Below are positions 55,688 to 63,723 of a DNA stretch of 64,000 nucleotides, piece after piece. Position 1 is the stretch's first letter; each line of letters begins with the position of its first letter. Below the pieces are notes generated by a model, which saw only the letters and a program-made list of their open reading frames with translations, made no database searches and was not told the DNA's origin. Source of the stretch: CBDESM01 sp965205165 (GTDB lineage: Bacteria; Chloroflexota; Dehalococcoidia; Bin125); assembly GCA_965205165.1 (NCBI GenBank), contig OZ242037.1, forward strand, positions 310,001 to 374,000, in the 5' to 3' direction. The translations under genes and the position numbers were made by a program.

Positions 55688-56893
55688 CTAGACGGCGTTG
55701 AGTTCGCGCAGGCGGACGATGTCTTCGGGGTCGTAGCCGAGTTCGGCGAGGATCTCGGGCAGGTGCTGGCCGAGTTTGGGGGCGGGGGCGTCGGACCAGC
55801 CGTAGTCATCTGCGGCCCAGAGGCGGCCGGGGTAGGTGAGGGTTCCGGCTCCGGTATCGGCGGTGGTGAAGTAGCCGCGGCCGTGCATGTGCCGGTTTTC
55901 GGCGAGGTCTTGGATGGAGGCGACGTAGCCGAAGGGGACGCGGTGCTGGATGCCGAGTTGGAGCAGTTCTTCGGGGGTGCGCTGGGCGAACCAGGCGTAG
56001 AGGATGGCCGCGATCTCGTCGTTATGTTCGGCGCGGGCGGCGGGGTCTTCGATGATGTTCATGGCGCGGAGGGAGTCGTCGTCGACGGCATCGAGCAGGC
56101 CGGGCAGGTTGCGGGGGAGGGCGCAGACGCCGCCGTAGCCGTCGGCGGTGGGGTAGACGCCCCAGGTGGCGGAGATGAAGTTGCCGCTGCGCTGGTGCTC
56201 GACGCCGAGTTGGGCGGCGCGGGTCATGAAGGCTTCGGCCATGCCGGCGTAGGTTTCGACGATGGCGAGGTCGATGTGGGCGCCCTGGCCGTGGACGATC
56301 GCGGCGTAGGCGGCGGCGGAGATGGCGGCGAAGGCGTTGAGGCCGGCTTGGTAGGAGGGCTGGGAGCCGCCGTTCTTGAGCGGGGGGCGGTCGGAGTCGC
56401 CGGTGAGCCAGGCCTGCCCGCAGGCGGCGAACATGGTGAGTTCGGTGGCGGGCAGTTCGGCGTTGGGCCCGGTTTGGCCGAAGGGGGTGATCGAGGCCAT
56501 GACCAGCTGCGGGCGGTCGCGGGAGAGCGCTTCGTAGCCGAGGCCGAGTTCGTCGAGGCGGCCGGGGGTGGAGGATTCGATGATGATGTCGGCGGTCGCG
56601 GCCAGCTCGGCGAAGATGGCGCGGCCGTCGCTGGTTTCGAGGTTGAGGGTGAGGCCGCGCTTCGCCCCGTTGAGGTAGAGGAAGAGTCCGCTGGTTTCGT
56701 CGTCGGGCACGTCGCCGGGCCAGGGGCCGAAGGCGCGGGAGGCGTCGCCGGTCGGGGGCTCGACCTTGATCACGTCCGCGCCGAGGGCGGCGAGCCAGCG
56801 TCCGGCGAAGGGGCCGGCGATGCCTTCGGCGAGTTCGATCACGCGGATGCCGTCGTAGGGCCGCGCTGCGTCTGGCTGGGCGGGGTCTGTCAC
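55688..56893 (-). CDS. CaiB/BaiF family III CoA-transferase
   Basis: This 401-residue protein has YDGIRVIELAEGIAGPFAGRWLAALGADVIKVEPPTGD and GAKRGLTLNLETSDGRAIFAELAATADIIIESSTPGRLDELGL. The catalytic Asp position is Glu or Thr in PATELTMFAACGQAWLTGD, again not the usual Asp. It may act with the 54389 product. GTG 56893 is chosen: TAAACT lies 7 nt upstream, indicating a leaderless transcript. It diverges from a second CoA-transferase pair across 43 bp. Confidence 0.88.
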   Translation of the reverse strand: MTDPAQPDAARPYDGIRVIELAEGIAGPFAGRWLAALGADVIKVEPPTGDASRAFGPWPGDVPDDETSGLFLYLNGAKRGLTLNLETSDGRAIFAELAATADIIIESSTPGRLDELGLGYEALSRDRPQLVMASITPFGQTGPNAELPATELTMFAACGQAWLTGDSDRPPLKNGGSQPSYQAGLNAFAAISAAAYAAIVHGQGAHIDLAIVETYAGMAEAFMTRAAQLGVEHQRSGNFISATWGVYPTADGYGGVCALPRNLPGLLDAVDDDSLRAMNIIEDPAARAEHNDEIAAILYAWFAQRTPEELLQLGIQHRVPFGYVASIQDLAENRHMHGRGYFTTADTGAGTLTYPGRLWAADDYGWSDAPAPKLGQHLPEILAELGYDPEDIVRLRELNAV

Positions 56894-56900
56894 GGGGGAG

Positions 56901-56927
56901 AGTTTAGAGGAGGATCGGCCCTAGACT
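56901..56927. promoter_or_regulatory. Divergent promoters between two CoA-transferase pairs
   Basis: TAAACT on the minus strand (56901-56906) lies 7 nt before GTG 56893. TAGACT on the plus strand (56922-56927) lies 9 nt before ATG 56937. The 43-bp spacer has no room for long leaders. Confidence 0.45.
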
Positions 56928-56936
56928 GCGGGGTGC

Positions 56937-58181
56937 ATGACGACGGCGAGCGCGGCAACGGGCGTGACGGCGGTCGAGCGGGGCGAACCGCTGCTGGCGG
57001 GCGCGCGCGTGGTCGAGCTGGCGTCGGAGATCGCGGGGCCGTTCGCGGCGAAGCTGCTGGGCGATGCGGGTGCCGAGGTGATCAAGGTGGAGCCGCCGGG
57101 CGGGGATCCGGCGCGGGGCTGGGCGCCGTTCGCCGCGGAGCGGCCGGATCGGGAGGCGGGGATCGCGTGGCTGAACTACAACACGTCGAAGCGGAGCGTG
57201 GTGCTGGACGTGTTCAGCGCCGCGGGGCGGCGGCTGATGCTGGGGCTGCTGGAAGAGGCGGACGTGCTGGTGACCGATTTCCCCGCCGGCGAGCTGTCGG
57301 CGGCGGGGCTGGAACCGCCGCTGCTGGAGGAGCTGTTCCCGCGGCTGGTGATCGCGTCGCTGACGCCTTGGGGCTTGGAGGGGGAAGAGGCGGACGCGCC
57401 GTCGTGCGCGCTGACGCGGGCGCATGCGTCGGGGGCGGCGGCGGGGGTGCGGCGGAACTTGGGGTCGGACGGGGGCGCGCCGGTGATGGCGGGCGGGCGG
57501 GTGCATGAAGCGGATGCCGGCTTCGCGCTGGCGCTGGCGGTGTGGTCGGCGCTGGTCGCGCGGGAGCGGGGGACGGGCGGGCAGGTCGTGGAGGTGGCGA
57601 GCGCGGAGGCGATGATGACGATCGACCGGGTGGACATTTCGATCGCGGCGAACGACGGAGGGCCGCCGATGGCGATGCGTTCGGGGCGCGGGGCGTTCGG
57701 CGGGATGATGGAATGCGCGGACGGGCACGTGATCGCGGTGACGCCGAATCCGCACCAGTGGCGCGGGCTGCTGCGGGCGATGGGGGATCCGGAGTGGGCG
57801 TTCGACGAATCGGGCGGGCTGCGCGACCGGATGAAGCTGGCGGAGCAGGCGGGCGACCGGATCGCGGAGTGGGCGAAGGCGCGCAGCCGTGACGACGCGT
57901 ACCGGGCGCTGCAAGCGGAGAGCGCGCCGGCCGGGCCGGTGCTGCGGCCGGCGGAGGTGATGGAATCGGAGCAGGAGCGGATGCGGGAGTACTTCGAGCC
58001 GCTGGCGCATCCGGTCGCGGGCGAGGGGCTGTACGCGCAGCTGCCGGCCGATTGGACGGGTGCGCGGCGGGCGGCGCGGAGTCCGGCGCCGGCGCTGGGC
58101 GAGGCGACGGTCGAGGTGCTGGGCGGGCGCTTGGGCGCGTGGAACGCGGCGCAGGCGCGGCGGGCGGGGGTGATCGGATGA
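56937..58181 (+). CDS. CaiB/BaiF family III CoA-transferase
   Basis: This 414-residue protein has LAGARVVELASEIAGPFAAKLLGDAGAEVIKVEPPGGDPARGW and SKRSVVLDVFSAAGRRLMLGLLEEADVLVTDFPAGELSAAGL. The usual catalytic Asp region reads APSCALTRAHASGAAAGVRRNLG, without Asp. The next gene overlaps by ATGA, indicating fixed stoichiometry, so it may be the non-catalytic half of a heterodimer. The substrate is unknown. Confidence 0.88.
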   Translation: MTTASAATGVTAVERGEPLLAGARVVELASEIAGPFAAKLLGDAGAEVIKVEPPGGDPARGWAPFAAERPDREAGIAWLNYNTSKRSVVLDVFSAAGRRLMLGLLEEADVLVTDFPAGELSAAGLEPPLLEELFPRLVIASLTPWGLEGEEADAPSCALTRAHASGAAAGVRRNLGSDGGAPVMAGGRVHEADAGFALALAVWSALVARERGTGGQVVEVASAEAMMTIDRVDISIAANDGGPPMAMRSGRGAFGGMMECADGHVIAVTPNPHQWRGLLRAMGDPEWAFDESGGLRDRMKLAEQAGDRIAEWAKARSRDDAYRALQAESAPAGPVLRPAEVMESEQERMREYFEPLAHPVAGEGLYAQLPADWTGARRAARSPAPALGEATVEVLGGRLGAWNAAQARRAGVIG

Positions 58182-59464
58182 GCGCCAACGGGATGCAGGC
58201 GGCGCTGCAGCCGCGGGCGCACCGCGGGCCGCTGGCCGGGTACCGGATCATCGACTTCACCTGGGCTTGGGCGGGGCCGTACGGGGCGATGCTGCTGGCG
58301 CTGCTGGGGGCGGAGACGATCAAGGTCGAATCGGCGACGCGGATCGACCATTCGCGGCAGCGCTCGCTGGCGATGGGCTCGTTCAGCGGCGGGCTGAACC
58401 AAGCGCCGATGTTCAACGAGCTGAACCTGAACAAGATGTCGATCCAGCTGAACCTGAAGACGGAGGGGGCGAAGCGGGTGATCCGGGATCTGGCGGCGGC
58501 GAGCGACGGGGCGATCGACAACTTCCGGCCGGGCACGCTGGACAAGCTCGGGCTGGGTTATGACGAGCTGCGGGAGGTGAATCCGGAGATCGTGATGACG
58601 TCGGCGTCGGCGCTGGGCGCGGCGGGGCCGGAGCGGAACTACACGGGCTACGCGCCGACCTTCGCGGCGCTGGCGGGGCTGGCCTGGCTGTCGGGCGAGC
58701 CGGAAGAGCCGCCGCTGATGATGGGCGGCTCGATCGACCTGCGGGCGGGCACGGCGGCGGCGCTGGCGATGATCGCGGGGCTGCACTACCGCGAGCGGAC
58801 GGGGCGGGGGCAGTTCGTGGACGCATCGTCGCGGGAGGCGATCGCGGTGCACATCGGGGAGGAGTTCCTGCGCTGCTCGCTGCTGGGGGAGGACGGGGAT
58901 CGGCTGGGCAACGGGCACCGGGCCTGGGCGCCGCACGGGGTGTTCCGCTGCGCGTCGATGCACCCGCCGAACGGGACGGCGGAAGCGAACGGGGGCGCGT
59001 GGCTGGCGCTGGCCTGCCGCGACGATCGGGAGTGGGACGGGCTGTGCGAGACGGCGGGGCTGGATCATCTGCGGGCGGACGCGCGGTTCGCGACGGGGCT
59101 GCGGCGCTTTCAGCACCGCGAGGAGCTGCACCGGGCGGTGGAGGCGTGGACGTCGGAGCAGGCGGCGAGCAGCGCGGCGGAGGCGTTGAACGCGGCGGGG
59201 GTGCCGGCGAGCCCGTCGCTGTGGGGGCGGGATATCCACGAGTCGCGGCGGTTCCGCTCGCGCGGCAGCGGGGTGGCGATTTCGCCGCCGGAGATCGCGG
59301 AGCGGACGGTGCTGGGCCCGCCGTGGCGGTTTTCGGAGACGCCGGCGGAGATCATTTCGCCGTCGCCGCGGCTCGGGGAGGACACGCGCTTCGTGCTGTC
59401 GCGCGTACTTGGCTACGATGAGGGCAGGATTTCGGAATTGGAAGCGGAAGGCGCGCTGGAGTAG
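58178..59464 (+). CDS. CaiB/BaiF family III CoA-transferase
   Basis: This 428-residue protein has LAGYRIIDFTWAWAGPYGAMLLALLGAETIKVESATRIDHSRQRS and MSIQLNLKTEGAKRVIRDLAAASDGAIDNFRPGTLDKLGL. The segment before GGSIDLRAGTAAALAMIAGLHYRERTGRGQFVDASSRE reads YTGYAPTFAALAGLAWLSGEPEEPP, where the position of the usual Asp is Pro or Thr. Together with the 56937 product it may form one active complex. It resembles the succinyl-CoA:benzylsuccinate CoA-transferase pairs in organisation; that is analogy only. Confidence 0.88.
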   Translation: MSANGMQAALQPRAHRGPLAGYRIIDFTWAWAGPYGAMLLALLGAETIKVESATRIDHSRQRSLAMGSFSGGLNQAPMFNELNLNKMSIQLNLKTEGAKRVIRDLAAASDGAIDNFRPGTLDKLGLGYDELREVNPEIVMTSASALGAAGPERNYTGYAPTFAALAGLAWLSGEPEEPPLMMGGSIDLRAGTAAALAMIAGLHYRERTGRGQFVDASSREAIAVHIGEEFLRCSLLGEDGDRLGNGHRAWAPHGVFRCASMHPPNGTAEANGGAWLALACRDDREWDGLCETAGLDHLRADARFATGLRRFQHREELHRAVEAWTSEQAASSAAEALNAAGVPASPSLWGRDIHESRRFRSRGSGVAISPPEIAERTVLGPPWRFSETPAEIISPSPRLGEDTRFVLSRVLGYDEGRISELEAEGALE

Positions 59465-59496
59465 CGCGGGAGAGCAGGCAGGAAGCGGAGGCAGGC

Positions 59497-60465
59497 ATGC
59501 GGCATCTCGACCAACTGATCAGGGCGCTGCCGCGGATGGCGCTGCTCGCGGCCGCGCTGGTAGCGGTCGCGGCGGTCTGGGGCACGGGGGCCGATACGGC
59601 GCAGGCCGAGGGCGATGACGGCGATTTGGTCCTGCTGCCGACGGTGCAGGTCGCCAGCGAGGGATATCTCACATTCGAGGATGAGGGCGGGCGCTACTGG
59701 GCGCGGCTGCGGGCGGACGAGGCCGTGATCACGTTCTACGAAACGGACTCGTCGCAGCCGATCTGGACGGCGGCGGTTCCGTTCGACGCCGGCGCGCTGG
59801 CCGGCGACCCTGCGAATGGTTCGAGTACGGGGATCAGGCTGCGGGCGATCGCGGCGAACCTGACGGACGACGCGAAGGTGTTCCACGATGCGGATACGCG
59901 CACGTACGAGTACGTGCGGCCCTTGGAGCTGGTTCCCCCAAGCGTTCGGCTGGCGATGAGCGGAGCCACCGTCATGGTGGATGCGGCGGCGCCGGCCGGC
60001 AGGGTGATCTACGCCAGGTTCAAGGCCGACCTGGGGGACGAGTACGTCGCGACGGTGCGCGGGGCGGAAGTGGAAGTCCGGTTCTATCCGCAGGGCGGCA
60101 GCCGGCATGAGTGGTCTGCGACCGTGCAATTGAACGAGCCGGTGGAGAGCATCGATCCGACGCTCGCGGCGACGCTGATCGAGGCCATTCGCTCGATCAC
60201 GCTTGCCGACTTCCAACCGCCGACGGGGTCCGGGGACGCCCGCCCGGGCGGCGGTGCGAGCGGGGCGGCGGTTCCGGCACCCGAGGCGGAGCAGTCGCGC
60301 ATTCCGCAGCAGGCGGCGCCGGATGAGGGGGGGACGGGGGTGAACAACTTCGACCGGGAGGAGTGGTACGAGTTCTCGATCCTGCTTGCGCCGTTCCTGG
60401 TGCTGGTGACGTTCATCCTGATCCTGATGTTCATGTGGGATCGGCATTCGGGCGAGGAGGGCTGA
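59497..60465 (+). CDS. Exported membrane-anchored hypothetical protein
   Basis: This 322-residue protein begins with a signal-like helix (MALLAAALVAVAAVWGTGADTAQA, probable cleavage after AQA). It ends with a transmembrane segment (FSILLAPFLVLVTFILILMFMWD) and a short charged tail. Between them are two similar beta-rich repeats: GYLTFEDEGGRYWARLRADEAVITFYE is matched by GRVIYARFKADLGDEYVATVRGAEVEVRFY. I recognise no family. The repeats suggest an extracytoplasmic pair of domains, each about 110 residues long. A GGAGG lies before the ATG at 59497. Confidence 0.6.
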   Translation: MRHLDQLIRALPRMALLAAALVAVAAVWGTGADTAQAEGDDGDLVLLPTVQVASEGYLTFEDEGGRYWARLRADEAVITFYETDSSQPIWTAAVPFDAGALAGDPANGSSTGIRLRAIAANLTDDAKVFHDADTRTYEYVRPLELVPPSVRLAMSGATVMVDAAAPAGRVIYARFKADLGDEYVATVRGAEVEVRFYPQGGSRHEWSATVQLNEPVESIDPTLAATLIEAIRSITLADFQPPTGSGDARPGGGASGAAVPAPEAEQSRIPQQAAPDEGGTGVNNFDREEWYEFSILLAPFLVLVTFILILMFMWDRHSGEEG

Positions 60466-60468
60466 GCC

Positions 60469-60948
60469 GTGGCCGAGCCGCTGGCGGAGGAACTGGTCGC
60501 GCTGCTGGTCGAGCGCGGGCTGAAGCTGGCGACGGCGGAGACGGACACGGGCGGCCTGATGGGGCACTGGATTACGGATGTGCCCGGTTGCTCGAAGGCG
60601 TGGATCGGCGGGGTCGCGCCGTACACGGGGCGGACGAAGACGGACCTGATCGGCGTCGACGTCGAGGTGCTGCGCGAGCACGGGTCGGTCAGCGAGGAGT
60701 GCGCGGTGGCGATGGCGCGGGGGGCGCGGGACGCCTTGGGGGCGGACATCGGCGTGGCGGAGACGGGGATCACGGGGCCGACCGGGGGGAGCGATGAGCG
60801 CCCGGTCGGGACGGTCTGGATCGCCTGCGTCGGGCCGGGCGAGCGCGTCGCGGCGGAACGGCAGGTTTGGAGCGAGGATCGGGCCGGGAACAAGGTGCTG
60901 ACGGCTCGGCGGGCGCTCGAGCTGGTGCGCGAAGCGGCGGCGGGCTGA
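60469..60948 (+). CDS. CinA C-terminal domain protein (PncC-like)
   Basis: This 159-residue protein is the stand-alone CinA C-terminal domain, whose studied members deamidate nicotinamide mononucleotide (PncC). It contains KLATAETDTGGLMGHWITDVPGCSKAWIGGVAPYTGRTKTDLIGV and AVAMARGARDALGADIGVAETGITGPTGGSDERPVGTVWIA. The usual AESCTGG motif is AETDTGG, replacing the active-site Ser region, so activity may be changed. Start GTG 60469 follows the previous stop by 3 nt. Confidence 0.85.
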   Translation: MAEPLAEELVALLVERGLKLATAETDTGGLMGHWITDVPGCSKAWIGGVAPYTGRTKTDLIGVDVEVLREHGSVSEECAVAMARGARDALGADIGVAETGITGPTGGSDERPVGTVWIACVGPGERVAAERQVWSEDRAGNKVLTARRALELVREAAAG

Positions 60949-60955
60949 CGCTGAG

Positions 60956-62422
60956 ATGAGCAGGCCGAGCCCGATCGTCCGCGACTTGATCGACGCCATC
61001 GGCGAAGAGGCGGTGGTTTGGCAGCCGGAGGATCTGCTGGTCTACGAGTACGACGCGACGATCGACCGCGGCAATCCGGACGCGATCGCGCTGCCCGCGA
61101 ACACGGCCGACGTCGTGGCGCTGCTGAAGATCGCGAACAAGTACGGCGTGCCGGTGACGCCGCGGGGGGCGGGGACGGGGCTGAGCGGCGGGGCGCTGGC
61201 GGCGCGGGGGGGCGTCGTGATCGGGATGAACCGGATGCGGCGCATCCTCGATCTGGACCCGGAGAATCGGACGGCGCTGGTGCAGCCGGGCGTGGTGAAC
61301 CTGGACTTGGGGGCGGAGGCGAACCGGCACGGGCTGGCCTATGCGCCGGATCCGAGCAGCCAGCGGGCCTGCACGATCGGCGGCAACGTGGCGGAGAACG
61401 CGGGCGGGCCGCACACGCTGGCCTGGGGCACGACGACGAACCACGTGCTGGCGCTGGAGCTGGTCACGCCGGACGGCGAGGTGCAGTGGATCGGGGATCC
61501 GCGTGGCGGGGTGGGGCGCGACCAGCCGGGCTACGACTTGGTCGGCTGCGTGGTGGGATCGGAGGGGACGGTGGGGATCGTGACGCAGGTGCTGGTGCGG
61601 CTGGTGCCGATGCCGACGGCGGTGCGGACGATGCTGGCGATCTACGACTCGGTGCGGCAGGCCTCGTCGGCGGTGTCGGCCGTGGTCGCGTCGGGCGTGG
61701 TGCCGGCGGCGCTGGAGATGATCGACAAGATGACGATCGCCGCGGTCGAGCCGGTGCTGGGCACCGGCTTCCCGCTGGACGCGGAGGCGGTGCTGCTGGT
61801 CGAGGTCGAGGGGCCGCCGTCGCAGGTGGAGTCGGAGGGGCGCGCGGTGGAGTCGATCCTGCGGCGGTTCGAGCCGCGGGAGGTGCGTTCGGCGACGGAT
61901 CCGGAGGAGCGCGAGGCGCTCTGGGCGGGGCGCAAGGGGGCGATCGGGGCGCTGGGGCAGATCATGCCGAACTACTACCTGCTGGACGGGGTGGTGCCGC
62001 GGACGAAGCTGCCGGACGTGCTGGACACGGTCTACGACGTGGCGGAGCGCTACGGGCTACCGGTGGCGAACATGTTCCACGCGGGGGACGGGAACCTGCA
62101 TCCCTGCCTGCTGTTCGACGAGCGCGAACCGGGCGCGACGGAGCGGGTGCTGGACGCGGGCGGGGAGATCATGCGGGCGTGCGTGGACGCGGGCGGGGCG
62201 ATCACGGGGGAGCACGGCGTGGGCTTGGAGAAGCGGGACTACCTGCCGTGGATCTTCACGGAGGACGACATCGAATCGATGCAGGCGCTGCGGGGCGCGT
62301 TCGGGCCGACGGAGAATTTCAATCCGTGCAAGATCTTCCCGGCCGGGCACGGCTGCGGCGAGGCGGCGAGCGGGCACGCGCAGCAGACGATCGCGCGGTT
62401 CGGCGACAAAGCGTACGTGTAG
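60956..62422 (+). CDS. glcD: Glycolate oxidase subunit GlcD (FAD-linked oxidase)
   Basis: This 488-residue protein has a PCMH FAD-binding domain. It shows IALPANTADVVALLKIANKYGVPVTPRGAGTGLSGGAL, TIGGNVAENAGGPHTLAWGTTTNHVLALELVTPDGEV and VGCVVGSEGTVGIVTQVLVRLVP. The C-terminal FAD-oxidase cap includes MFHAGDGNLHPCLLFD and ITGEHGVGLEKRDYLPWIF. It oxidises glycolate or D-lactate to glyoxylate or pyruvate with FAD. It lies 7 bp behind the CinA-like gene and 14 bp ahead of glcE. Confidence 0.93.
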   Translation: MSRPSPIVRDLIDAIGEEAVVWQPEDLLVYEYDATIDRGNPDAIALPANTADVVALLKIANKYGVPVTPRGAGTGLSGGALAARGGVVIGMNRMRRILDLDPENRTALVQPGVVNLDLGAEANRHGLAYAPDPSSQRACTIGGNVAENAGGPHTLAWGTTTNHVLALELVTPDGEVQWIGDPRGGVGRDQPGYDLVGCVVGSEGTVGIVTQVLVRLVPMPTAVRTMLAIYDSVRQASSAVSAVVASGVVPAALEMIDKMTIAAVEPVLGTGFPLDAEAVLLVEVEGPPSQVESEGRAVESILRRFEPREVRSATDPEEREALWAGRKGAIGALGQIMPNYYLLDGVVPRTKLPDVLDTVYDVAERYGLPVANMFHAGDGNLHPCLLFDEREPGATERVLDAGGEIMRACVDAGGAITGEHGVGLEKRDYLPWIFTEDDIESMQALRGAFGPTENFNPCKIFPAGHGCGEAASGHAQQTIARFGDKAYV

Positions 62423-62436
62423 GGCCGCGTCGGACG

Positions 62437-63681
62437 GTGGCGGACGAGCGGTACGGGATCGACGGGAACGCGCCGGCCGAGGCGGTCGTCGCGGAATCGC
62501 CGGAGCAGGTTTCGGAGCTGCTGCGGACGGCGACGGCGGAGGGCCGGGCCGTGTCGCCGATCGGCGGGCGGACGATGATCGGGCTGGGGATGCCGCCGGA
62601 GCGGTACGACGTCGCGCTCGACTTGGGCGGGATGTCGGACTTGGTCGACTACGAGCCGGACGATTTCACGGTGACGGCGCAGGCGGGGATGCCGCTGGCG
62701 CGCTTGCAGCAGGCGCTGGCGCAGCACGGGCAGTTCGTGCCGCTGGACGCGCCGGAGTTCGAGCGGGCGACGCTGGGCGGGATCGTCGCGGTCGGGCGCG
62801 GCGGGCTGCGGCGGGCGGCGCTGGGCTCGCCGCGGGACTGGCTGATCGGGCTGCGGGTGGCGCGCGCGGACGGGACGCAGATCCGCGGCGGCGGGCGGGT
62901 GGTGAAGAACGTGAGCGGGTACGACCTGCCGAAGCTGTACTGCGGCTCGCTGGGCACGCTGGGCGTGATCGTGGAGGTCTCGTTCAAGCTGCGCCCGCTG
63001 CCGAGCGCCGACCGGGTAGCGGTATTGGCGGCCGACTCGTTCGAGGCAGCGCTGGCGGCGGCAGCGGCGGTCTCGCGGAGCGTGGACGGGCTGAACGGCG
63101 TGGTCGCGGTCTCGGCGGGGGCGGCGGCGTTCGCCTCGGAGCGCGGCGCGGACGGGCCCGCCTCGGCCGCCCTGCTGCTGCGCGCATCGGGCTTGGAAGC
63201 ATCGGTCGACGAGACGGTCGCCCGTGCGGTATCGGCCTCCGGGCTGGCAGCCACGCCGATGGACGCGGCGAGCGCCGTGGAAACTTGGCAGGCGATCGCG
63301 GATGCGGAGTTGTCGACCGCGGAGGGGGACTGCCGCTTGCGGCTGGGCGTGCGCCCCGCGTCTCTCGCAGAGGCGGAAGCCGCGCTCGCCGAAAGCCTGC
63401 CGCGGGCGAGGCCGCTGCTCGCAGCCGCCGATTCGGGCCTGCTGCTGCTTGACCTGCCCGAGGCCGATAAAGCGGATACCGCATCGGAGATCGTGGACCT
63501 GCGCGACGCCGTAGCGCATCTCGGCGCGCACGTAACGGTCGAGGAAGCATCGCCGGCGCTGAAAGCCGAGATCGACATCTGGGGCGACCCCGGCCCCGGC
63601 ATCCGCCTGATGCGCAACGTCAAAGAAGCCTTCGACCCGAACCGAACGCTCAACCCCGGCCGCTACGTCGGCGGGATTTAA
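62437..63681 (+). CDS. glcE: Glycolate oxidase subunit GlcE (FAD-binding)
   Basis: This 414-residue protein has a second FAD-binding domain of the GlcE type. It contains AVVAESPEQVSELLRTATAEGRAVSPIGGRTMIGLG, TLGGIVAVGRGGLRRAALGSPRDWLIGLRVARADGTQIRGGGRVVKNVSGYDLPKLYCGSLGTLGVIVEVSFKLRPLP, and an ending MRNVKEAFDPNRTLNPGRYVGG. It joins GlcD in the membrane-linked glycolate oxidase. GlcF (the Fe-S subunit that passes electrons to quinone) is not the next gene in the window. The start GTG 62437 follows glcD by 14 bp. Codon use loses its G-skew in the last 600 bp. Confidence 0.9.
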   Translation: MADERYGIDGNAPAEAVVAESPEQVSELLRTATAEGRAVSPIGGRTMIGLGMPPERYDVALDLGGMSDLVDYEPDDFTVTAQAGMPLARLQQALAQHGQFVPLDAPEFERATLGGIVAVGRGGLRRAALGSPRDWLIGLRVARADGTQIRGGGRVVKNVSGYDLPKLYCGSLGTLGVIVEVSFKLRPLPSADRVAVLAADSFEAALAAAAAVSRSVDGLNGVVAVSAGAAAFASERGADGPASAALLLRASGLEASVDETVARAVSASGLAATPMDAASAVETWQAIADAELSTAEGDCRLRLGVRPASLAEAEAALAESLPRARPLLAAADSGLLLLDLPEADKADTASEIVDLRDAVAHLGAHVTVEEASPALKAEIDIWGDPGPGIRLMRNVKEAFDPNRTLNPGRYVGGI

Positions 63682-63723
63682 GCGGCCCGCACTTCAGTAG
63701 GATCACGAACGCCGGAGGTTCCC

